DNA of 6,928 bases from NCBI GenBank assembly GCA_002402225.1, contig NVVM01000011.1, positions 7,781 through 14,708 on the forward strand, given 5' to 3'. The translations under genes were made by a program, and so were the position numbers. Below the pieces are notes generated by a model that was not told the DNA's origin, ran no database searches, and worked only from the letters and a program-made list of their open reading frames with translations. The DNA comes from Alphaproteobacteria bacterium (GTDB lineage Bacteria > Pseudomonadota > Alphaproteobacteria > Sphingomonadales > Emcibacteraceae). This document shows, piece after piece, positions 1 to 5,993 of this stretch. The number at the start of each line of letters is the position of its first letter. Position 1 is the stretch's first letter.

Positions 1-1525
1 CGCTCGTTACCATAGCTTTCAAAGGCGGCAAACTTGCAGCAAATTTCGCCAATTGAGCGCGCTTTTGATCAATATCCATATCATCAAAAGGCACCGACAA
101 GGCGATGACCGCCGAATCCAGTCGTCCCCCCAATATTTTTGCCTTTGCATCCAATATTTTAGCTTTATAGTTGCTGGCCGTAATACGTCCATCCACCCAA
201 TACCAATACCATACAAGCCTTTTCTGACCTGCGGACTGCAATAAAATTTCATTTACTGATATGTTTGAACCACCCAGTTTGATTGTCACTTTACTATTGT
301 CGACACGGGCCCATATATCTTGCTCTGCAACGCCATTGCCAAAACGGATCATTTCAGCATCTTGGGTTTGATATTTATAATATGCGGCATAGATATCTAT
401 TGGGTCAGAATCTTGCTCTTCATGACGCAAATGAAAAACCTGAGAAGCACCCAGATATTGTGGTTTCCAAGGAGCTGTCATCGAAACATCCACACCCCAT
501 GTTTGTTCATCAAGCGCAAGAATATTATTCGCAAAAGTTTGGTATCTCTGCTCAATAATGGAAATATAGAATGGCGCACTGACCACAAAAAATGCGCTTA
601 TGATAAGCGGCAAAGTAAATTGCTTTAAGCTTACCGACTTATTAGTCAACCAGTATTTTTTCGTAAAGTCAGTATAGCCATCATTCAGTCCCCGATTGGT
701 AAATGTCATCGCAATAGAGATAAAAATCAGCAAGACAACCGCAAAGAAAATCCAGCCATATACAAGATGATCAACCCCGGTCGCATACTTCATATCTGAC
801 CAATGGGCGACCAGAATAATGCCGCTGGCCCGCAGACCATTGGCCAATACAGGCACCACGAATGACAGGATTACGACAATGACTTGGCGTCCCCATGTTT
901 TATAGGCCACATTCGCCATTAACGTGCCAAGGGCTACTGTCGCCACCAGGAACCTTAGGCCAGCACAGGCTTCCGCCACATGGAAATCGCCCGCCGCTAT
1001 TGAAAGAAACACACCTTCTACAAATACGGGGATATCAAATAAATTCAGGGTCATGATAACAAATACAGTGGTAAAATCCTGCAATGCAGGAACCAGAAAA
1101 TCACCAAAAGGAACCAAAAATACCATATAAAAAATCGGGAAAAGCAGGCCTAGAAAGACTCTTTTTCCCAAAATAGTCAATATACAGCCCTGCAATATGA
1201 TGATCAGGCCGAATTGACGAACCACATTGGCATCGACAAGCTCCCCCAGAAACCATAGCCCGCCGCCGCCAAGTAAGGGCAAAAGACCCAGCCAGGAAGG
1301 CTCGGGCGCTATTTTTTGGAAGATTTCACGCCGTTCATATATCAAATAAATAATAATCGGCAGGATTAACAGGCAATGGTTATATTCCGGCTTATCCCAC
1401 CACGTCAGTACCAGCCCTTTAACCGTATCGAAAAAAGAAACAAGGACAACAGCAGTAACAGCGCTCAAAGCAATTGATGCATTGCGCCATTGTGTTTTAA
1501 TTTCCTGTAATTGCATATCTGCCAT
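1..1525 (-). CDS. xrtA: Exosortase A fused to EpsI domain (XrtA), 3' end cut by window edge
   Basis: Integral inner-membrane cysteine protease/transpeptidase-like enzyme that cleaves the C-terminal PEP-CTERM sorting signal of exported proteins, with a C-terminal EpsI domain linked to exopolysaccharide production. I translated this frame by hand: it is open from the ATG at 1525 to base 1, giving 508 complete codons. Many hydrophobic helices fill residues 15-325. The exosortase active-site motifs are intact: EACAGLRF with Cys187, NGLRA with Arg232 and VDHLVYGW with His253. After a last membrane helix (about 309-325) comes the EpsI region, including the aromatic motif LVWYWYWVDGR at 437-447. An in-frame TAA at 1531-1529 stands just upstream, so the start can only be the ATG at 1525 or the one at 1516; the ribosome site is weak for both. 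XrtA-EpsI fusions are usually slightly over 500 residues, so few residues are probably missing. It follows the FemAB-like gene after 76 bases. Confidence 0.95.
   Translation of the reverse strand, partial: MADMQLQEIKTQWRNASIALSAVTAVVLVSFFDTVKGLVLTWWDKPEYNHCLLILPIIIYLIYERREIFQKIAPEPSWLGLLPLLGGGGLWFLGELVDANVVRQFGLIIILQGCILTILGKRVFLGLLFPIFYMVFLVPFGDFLVPALQDFTTVFVIMTLNLFDIPVFVEGVFLSIAAGDFHVAEACAGLRFLVATVALGTLMANVAYKTWGRQVIVVILSFVVPVLANGLRASGIILVAHWSDMKYATGVDHLVYGWIFFAVVLLIFISIAMTFTNRGLNDGYTDFTKKYWLTNKSVSLKQFTLPLIISAFFVVSAPFYISIIEQRYQTFANNILALDEQTWGVDVSMTAPWKPQYLGASQVFHLRHEEQDSDPIDIYAAYYKYQTQDAEMIRFGNGVAEQDIWARVDNSKVTIKLGGSNISVNEILLQSAGQKRLVWYWYWVDGRITASNYKAKILDAKAKILGGRLDSAVIALSVPFDDMDIDQKRAQLAKFAASLPPLKAMVTS
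125..166 (-). repeat. Two-copy 21-base repeat in the EpsI domain (KAKILDA, KAKILGG)
   Basis: Codons at 166-146 and 145-125 encode KAKILDA and KAKILGG (residues 454-460 and 461-467), with AAAATATTGG shared by both units. The seven-residue period fits an amphipathic helix following the WYWYWVDGR motif. The overall domain length looks normal, so the repeat may be convergent rather than a recent duplication. Confidence 0.5.
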
Positions 1526-1601
1526 TTTTTATTGCCGTTCATTATCCCAGAAGACGTTCTTATGCGCTATATTACTTTCAAATTGGTTACATTTAATTAA
1601 A
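1526..1601 (-). other. 76-base spacer between the FemAB-like gene and xrtA
   Basis: This is the longest non-coding stretch in the window. Next to the FemAB stop it is AT-rich, with a TTAATTAA palindrome at 1592-1599, and it holds a GGGATAAT on the minus strand near 1548-1541. I see no GC-rich hairpin followed by a T run, so no intrinsic terminator reading toward xrtA. I also found no -35/-10 pair at proper spacing. It may simply be a loose intra-operon spacer; a weak promoter for xrtA cannot be excluded. Confidence 0.4.
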
Positions 1602-2636
1602 TTAACCCAAAGATCTGGATATTAAAGGCCCAACAATATTGGCAATCGGCAGAGGAAGTTTCTTCCATGTCTTAATCATCAACTGATATTTTGGATTCAA
1701 GGGGTTGATATCGGGCAGCACTCCCCCCTCTTTCAGGATGAATTCATAATGCAGCGCCCTCGGCTCGAACCCCCAGTTCTTTTTAAAGCTAAAGGCGCCC
1801 GTGCCATTCTTGCTGCGTCCAAAATCAAATATCCGGCATTTTTTATGGCTGACCGCATGCGCCATGAGTGACCAATACATAAAATCATTGGCCGCCAAGG
1901 CGCGGGCCTCATTTGTGCCGCCGCCATAATAGGGCACGACTTCATCCCGGAAATAAAATGTCATCACACTCGATACCGGCTGTCCTTCGGATGTTTCAAC
2001 GGTTAAAATCTCACAATTATCGCCAAATTCCTGTTTAAGGCAGTAAAATAGTTTTTTGGGGAATACCGGCGAGCCTAAATTCCGCACACTCTCAGAATAC
2101 ATTGAAAACAAACGATCAGGAAGAGGATCAATCACAGCCTTCAAGCCAAATTTTATGCCCTTGCGCACCATGGCTCGTTGTTTTCGGGGAATTGCCTTCA
2201 TATTTTCTTCATTATCAGGAGATAAGTCTTTTCTGAAAGTGGAATAGGTCTCATTTTTAGTTGGCCAGTCATCATGAATGGCCGCCATATTACGGCACTC
2301 AAGGAAATCTACATTCAAAGCCGAAGATAATCTTCGGCATTCCTCATCCAATAGATTTAAAGCGGAAATATTATCAAAAATTGGTCCGCCATTTGTGGCA
2401 AAGGCCACAGAAATAAGAGAATTGCCAAAAAGCCGGCTCTTGATATGTATCAAAGGAATAAGGCCGCATATTTCCCCTTTGTCTTCAATATATATATAAT
2501 AGCAATCATGGCCCATGCTTGCCGATACGGCCCTGCCCCATGCCGACATATGATAGACAGTCGCTGCGGAATGCTTCAAAACATAGTCATCCCATTTCGA
2601 GCAATCCTCAAAAATATTTAACATTTTTACTTGCAT
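1602..2636 (-). CDS. FemAB-like protein of the XrtA/PEP-CTERM system
   Basis: Predicted cytoplasmic protein of 344 residues with the double GNAT fold of the FemA/FemB/FemX group, which transfer amino acids from aminoacyl-tRNA to amino groups in peptidoglycan precursors. The substrate of the XrtA-linked subfamily is not known to me. The N-terminal half has YHMSAWGRAV (28-37) and a GLIPLIHIKSRLFG strand region (58-71). The middle has the basic helix IPRKQRAMVRKGIKFG (149-164). The C-terminal half has PYYGGGTNEAR (235-245), the FDFGRSK motif (270-276) and FKKNWGFEP (284-292), all typical of this FemAB-related subfamily. No signal peptide or membrane segment is seen. The ATG at 2636 overlaps the deacetylase stop by 10 bases and has a good GGAG site 8 bases upstream, so it is preferred over the in-frame ATG at 2624. 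The gene ends in TAA with a second in-frame TAA three codons on. The family call is firm; the reaction is inferred. Confidence 0.9.
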   Translation of the reverse strand: MQVKMLNIFEDCSKWDDYVLKHSAATVYHMSAWGRAVSASMGHDCYYIYIEDKGEICGLIPLIHIKSRLFGNSLISVAFATNGGPIFDNISALNLLDEECRRLSSALNVDFLECRNMAAIHDDWPTKNETYSTFRKDLSPDNEENMKAIPRKQRAMVRKGIKFGLKAVIDPLPDRLFSMYSESVRNLGSPVFPKKLFYCLKQEFGDNCEILTVETSEGQPVSSVMTFYFRDEVVPYYGGGTNEARALAANDFMYWSLMAHAVSHKKCRIFDFGRSKNGTGAFSFKKNWGFEPRALHYEFILKEGGVLPDINPLNPKYQLMIKTWKKLPLPIANIVGPLISRSLG

Positions 2637-3490
2637 GGGGTTATCTCCGATCGCTCAAGAAAAACATCGTCCATTCGGCCCCAGTTAAATTCTGTCAGAA
2701 TTTTGCGAATTTTACTTTCCATAACACCAAGGTTCGTATAGTGCCGAAATTTTGATTTCAAGCTTGCCTGCTGCTGACGTGGCTGCCCAGGATCAATCTC
2801 CCAAGGATGAAAATAAAAGATACAGGCCTGCTGATCCTTATCATTCACCCGCTGCATGGCAGCCTTTGAAATGAAATAAGGTAAAAGACGGAAATAGCCG
2901 CCGCCGCCGCAAGGGATCTTACGCCCCATAACCTCCACCGTCGTGACCGGCATTTCCAGAAAATTCTGCGCCTTAATTGGCTTAAAAACAAAGCGCGGTG
3001 CCGAAGGCATGCCATAATGATCATGGCTGATGGGATAGATGCTTGAACTATAATGGTAACCGGCCTCAAGCAACACATCAAGCGCCCAAAGATTTTCCTC
3101 GCCAATTGAAAAACTTGGCGCACGGTAGCCTTTAACGGCGCAGCCGCCCATATCTTCCAATAATTTTCTGGATGATAGGGCATCGTCCAAAAACGCGGCC
3201 CTGTTTTGATCTGAAACGCGCCTGTGGCTCATACCGTGGCTCGCCAATTCATGGCCATTCTCCGTGATCAGGCGGATGACCTCTGGGTATCTTTGGGCAA
3301 TCCAGCCTAGGGTAAAGAATGTCGCTTTAACGTTATGATCATCAAACATTTTTAAAATGACGTCCATATTTCGCTCAACACGGCATTCCAGACTTTCCCA
3401 ATCATTCCGGTCTATGTCATTCTCAAAGGCCCCCACCTGAAAATAATCCTCCACATCAACGGTCATGGCATTTTTAATCAAGGAGGTCAT
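2627..3490 (-). CDS. XrtA-system polysaccharide deacetylase (NodB domain plus DUF3473)
   Basis: Metal-dependent carbohydrate esterase family 4 type enzyme, expected to remove N- or O-acetyl groups from the exopolysaccharide or its precursors. From the start used here (287 residues), NAMTVDVEDYFQV near residues 7-19 carries the acidic motif (Asp12, Glu14, Asp15). ATFFTLGW follows, then HELASHGMSH with the metal-binding histidine pair His85 and His89. RAPSFS has Arg123, and FYFHPWEID has the late-motif His228. CGGGGYFRLLPY (about 194-205) and the C-terminal third match the DUF3473 extension of the XrtA-linked family. There is no signal peptide or membrane helix, so it appears cytoplasmic. An in-frame ATG at 3514 would add eight residues and overlap the ATPase gene by 20 bases; the 3490 start leaves a 4-base gap, gives the family's usual short leader before the VDVEDYF motif, and has an AGGA at 3505-3502. 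The 3' end overlaps the FemAB-like gene. Confidence 0.93.
   Translation of the reverse strand: MTSLIKNAMTVDVEDYFQVGAFENDIDRNDWESLECRVERNMDVILKMFDDHNVKATFFTLGWIAQRYPEVIRLITENGHELASHGMSHRRVSDQNRAAFLDDALSSRKLLEDMGGCAVKGYRAPSFSIGEENLWALDVLLEAGYHYSSSIYPISHDHYGMPSAPRFVFKPIKAQNFLEMPVTTVEVMGRKIPCGGGGYFRLLPYFISKAAMQRVNDKDQQACIFYFHPWEIDPGQPRQQQASLKSKFRHYTNLGVMESKIRKILTEFNWGRMDDVFLERSEITPCK
2645..2648 (-). promoter_or_regulatory. Ribosome binding site GGAG for the FemAB-like gene
   Basis: On the minus strand GGAG lies 8 bases upstream of the ATG at 2636, inside the last codons of the deacetylase gene. This is the clearest Shine-Dalgarno match among the internal gene starts and decides the start at 2636 over the in-frame ATG at 2624. 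Its position suggests translational coupling of the two genes. Confidence 0.7.
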
Positions 3491-3494
3491 TGGA

Positions 3495-4544
3495 TTATAT
3501 ATCCTGATCTTCATTCTGAGCCATCAAAGATGCAAGGATTTCCAATGCACTTTTGATTGTTTCATCATGAATTTTGACATATTTTTCCAGCACGTAAATA
3601 CGTTCTTTCAGGCGGTCAATTTCCGGGCTGTCGACATGATTATCAATGATTTCGCGCCGCAGCCCGCTTTGGGCATTATTTTCACTATATTGCCCCCCAT
3701 TTCTTTTAACGGAAAGCCCAGAGGAGGCAATATCACGCTCCATATCTTCAATAACATTCGAGACAACAGCATTATCAATCGTATCAAGTTCTTCAATTGA
3801 ACCAAATAGCAAAATGCGGGAGCAGAGCGTATTTAACTTGCGGGGAACGCCATTCGTGAATTGATAAATTATCTCAAAGGCATCATCCGTAAAAAAAGGC
3901 TTTCCCTTCCAGCCAACTATTTTTAACCTATGTTGAATATATTCCTTCGTTTCATCATTGGTCATAGATTGCAGATGATGCGTGGCGATCACGCGCTGCC
4001 TTAACTGTTCAAGTTCCGGCGCAAAAGCCCATTTATCCCTGAATTCCGGCTGACCAATCAGGAAACTTTGCAGTAAAGCCGTATCGCCTTCCTGAAAGTT
4101 GGAGAGCATACGCAATTCTTCCAATGCGGGAATAGGCAGATTTTGAACTTCATCAATGATTAAGAGGGCGCGTTTGCCTTTTTGGTGGTTCCTGCGTAAG
4201 AAAACCTCTATTTCATTCAGCAGGATTGCCTTGTCTTTCGACATAATATTCAGGCCAAAACCTGCGGCGACCATGCGTAAAATATCATCCGCATCAAGAT
4301 GCGTCGTCACTATTTTCGCGGCAACATATTGGTTGGTATCGAGCTCATCCAAAAGACGGGCAACAAGCGTGGTTTTCCCGGCACCAATTTCACCGGTTAC
4401 AATGATAAATCCCTCACCCTGACTTAACCCATAGGTCAGATACGCCATCGCCTTATGATGGGTAGAACTGTCAAAATAAAAACTGGGATCCGGCGTAAGC
4501 TGGAAAGGTTTTCCCTCAAACCCATAAAAATCGTTAAACATCAT
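3495..4544 (-). CDS. XrtA/PEP-CTERM system-associated AAA+ ATPase (ExeA/GspA-like)
   Basis: Cytoplasmic P-loop ATPase of 349 residues, related to the ExeA/GspA-type secretion ATPases and always found with XrtA exopolysaccharide loci. It probably powers or regulates assembly of the export machinery; its exact partner is unknown. It begins with the family hallmark FYGFEGKPFQLTPDPSFYF (6-24). Walker A is GEIGAGKTT (51-59). Walker B is ALLIIDEVQ (126-134). LEELRMLSNFQ (141-151) and FLIGQPEF (161-168) match the sensor region, and LRQRVIATHHL (181-191) holds the likely arginine finger segment. NGVPRKLNTLCSRILL (231-246) closes the AAA+ lid. Residues from about 275 to 349 are a less conserved tail with a short predicted coiled coil (about 308-340). 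The gene starts 4 bases after the beta-barrel gene's stop. Two adjacent ATGs (4544 and 4541) are possible: an AGGTG at 4550-4546 lies very close to both, slightly better spaced for 4541. Confidence 0.94.
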   Translation of the reverse strand: MMFNDFYGFEGKPFQLTPDPSFYFDSSTHHKAMAYLTYGLSQGEGFIIVTGEIGAGKTTLVARLLDELDTNQYVAAKIVTTHLDADDILRMVAAGFGLNIMSKDKAILLNEIEVFLRRNHQKGKRALLIIDEVQNLPIPALEELRMLSNFQEGDTALLQSFLIGQPEFRDKWAFAPELEQLRQRVIATHHLQSMTNDETKEYIQHRLKIVGWKGKPFFTDDAFEIIYQFTNGVPRKLNTLCSRILLFGSIEELDTIDNAVVSNVIEDMERDIASSGLSVKRNGGQYSENNAQSGLRREIIDNHVDSPEIDRLKERIYVLEKYVKIHDETIKSALEILASLMAQNEDQDI

Positions 4545-4545
4545 T

Positions 4546-4550
4546 CACCT
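4546..4550 (-). promoter_or_regulatory. Ribosome binding site AGGTG for the ATPase gene
   Basis: AGGTG overlaps the stop codon of the beta-barrel gene and lies 1 base from the ATG at 4544 and 4 bases from the ATG at 4541. The closeness favours the second ATG, which would remove one Met only. It fits stop-start coupling between the two genes. Confidence 0.45.
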
Positions 4551-5970
4551 AGAGTACCGCCCTGATCGACAGGGAAATATAATTTGATCCCCCATTAAAA
4601 TTCCCAAAGCGACTTTGATCTCTATTAGAATGGGAGTAGCTAAGGCTGCCCAATAAGGATTTTGAGATTTGATAATTTAAATTAGTTGCGGCAGACCAGA
4701 ATTTATCATTGATATTATCTGACAGGAATTTCGATAAATTATAGGAAAACCGACCATCTATACTCAGGCGCCTATTCAGATTACGGCTAATCAACACAGA
4801 CCCCCCATATCTTTCTTCATCCAATGCCAGATTATCGGACTGATATTGGCTATAAAATGCCGATGATGAATAGCTTGTCCGCCCGCGTGTTCCATTGATC
4901 GATAGCCGCCATTGTTTTCTGCGCGTAATATCGCCGCTGATAAAGCCACTATTTAAAGGTGAATTCAAATTATCTACACCAGTTCTATCAAATGCTAATG
5001 ATTGAAAGGTCTGAATTCTATCCGTATAGGTCAATGATATGGTATTCTTTGACGTGATTTTATACAATGCATCCAACGAGAATGTATTACCGTCATATTG
5101 ATTGCCATATCTAAAAGAAATGGATGTTCTGGGCCCGGGCACCAAACGAAAGCCGGCATCCCATATGAGACCCTTAAAGTTAGCAAAAGATCCAACCGCA
5201 TCTCTTTCCTGATAACCTGCGCTACCCAGCAAAGAAAACATACGGCTTAATTGATAAGAAAAATCTGCGCGGGCTGTCGTGGTTGTATATTCAGAGTCAA
5301 TTTCTCTTTCCTCTGTCCTATATTGCGCCAATAACGTCCAATTTAATTTGCTGAACTCCCGTCCGCTTGTAATAGACAGACTGCCCATTTGGCTTAGGGA
5401 GTTTCCAAAGATGGTGTCCACCGTGGTTTGCTCGGCATCCGCAGCAGACCGAACATGACGTAAATCATATCTTAATTCCGCCGACGCCCATGGCCCGAAC
5501 CTGTGAACAAGGTAGGGAGAAACTCGATAAGTCTGGACGGTTCGCCGATTATCTGTCTGGCTCACTTGTTCAGTAGATATGGCGCGGCGGCGATCCAGAA
5601 ATTGCTGATTAATGTTTGCACTGCCATCAATAAAGAAGATTTCACTGATTAATTCACTCGATAGGCTTGCTTGAAGATTATGACGCAAGTCATGTTCGTC
5701 CGTATTATTGCCCGGGTAGTAAAAATAATTAGCCGTGTAATTAATCGATGTATTTAACCGCGCCCCATTGCCCGTAAGGACAAATTGCGGCGCGATTTGA
5801 GTGACAAATCCACTTTCCTGAGAAGTTGTATCCAGATTAATATTATCCGTATAGGTCTCCGTCACCGTAATAGATGGCGACAAGCGCCAATTTGCCGCAC
5901 CTGCATTTAATGAAAATCCAAACAAAACTGCCGTTGACAGTAATAACATTGTTTTTTTGTTGTTATACAT
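4549..5970 (-). CDS. PEP-CTERM system-associated outer-membrane beta-barrel protein
   Basis: Predicted outer-membrane protein of 473 residues in the XrtA-linked exopolysaccharide locus; it may form or support the exit route for the polymer, but its role is not established. Residues 1-25 are a clear Sec signal peptide: basic YNNKK, a hydrophobic core and the cleavage site NAGA followed by ANW. The mature N-terminus SPSITVTETYTDNINLD (31-47) is the family signature. The rest is a long series of alternating polar/hydrophobic strands rich in Ser, Thr, Tyr and Asn, with aromatic girdle residues, no cysteine and no hydrophobic helix, as expected of a beta-barrel. It ends in YISLSIRAVL, a strand-like terminus, though the last residue is Leu rather than the usual Phe or Trp. 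A purine-rich stretch precedes the ATG. It lies 23 bases after the kinase stop and 4 bases before the ATPase gene. Confidence 0.92.
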   Translation of the reverse strand: MYNNKKTMLLLSTAVLFGFSLNAGAANWRLSPSITVTETYTDNINLDTTSQESGFVTQIAPQFVLTGNGARLNTSINYTANYFYYPGNNTDEHDLRHNLQASLSSELISEIFFIDGSANINQQFLDRRRAISTEQVSQTDNRRTVQTYRVSPYLVHRFGPWASAELRYDLRHVRSAADAEQTTVDTIFGNSLSQMGSLSITSGREFSKLNWTLLAQYRTEEREIDSEYTTTTARADFSYQLSRMFSLLGSAGYQERDAVGSFANFKGLIWDAGFRLVPGPRTSISFRYGNQYDGNTFSLDALYKITSKNTISLTYTDRIQTFQSLAFDRTGVDNLNSPLNSGFISGDITRRKQWRLSINGTRGRTSYSSSAFYSQYQSDNLALDEERYGGSVLISRNLNRRLSIDGRFSYNLSKFLSDNINDKFWSAATNLNYQISKSLLGSLSYSHSNRDQSRFGNFNGGSNYISLSIRAVL

Positions 5971-5974
5971 CTTT

Positions 5975-5984
5975 CCCCGCCCTC
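5975..5984 (-). promoter_or_regulatory. Purine-rich ribosome binding region of the beta-barrel protein gene
   Basis: The 23-base gap between kinase stop and beta-barrel start contains GAGGGCGGGG just upstream of the ATG at 5970. GAGG is 10 bases and GGGG 4 bases from the start, either of which could serve as the Shine-Dalgarno site. No room exists for a separate promoter. Confidence 0.45.
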
Positions 5985-5993
5985 GCTTTTATA

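Noticed and set aside
283..628. Two overlapping plus-strand open frames and one minus-strand frame near the left edge
   Set aside because: They are shadows of the XrtA-EpsI gene, which reads continuously on the minus strand from 1525 to 1 with conserved motifs.
1590..1604. AT-rich palindrome after the FemAB-like stop as a terminator
   Set aside because: The TTAATTAA core is too short and too AT-rich to form a stable hairpin, and no T run follows a stem.
2897..2910. GCC trinucleotide run resembling a microsatellite
   Set aside because: It encodes the Gly run of CGGGGYFRLLPY, a conserved motif of this deacetylase family, so protein constraint explains it. A shorter run at 1261-1270 likewise encodes Gly residues in XrtA.
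3608..3864. Small open frames inside the ATPase gene on both strands
   Set aside because: They overlap the coding sequence of the ATPase and have no ribosome site or domain of their own.
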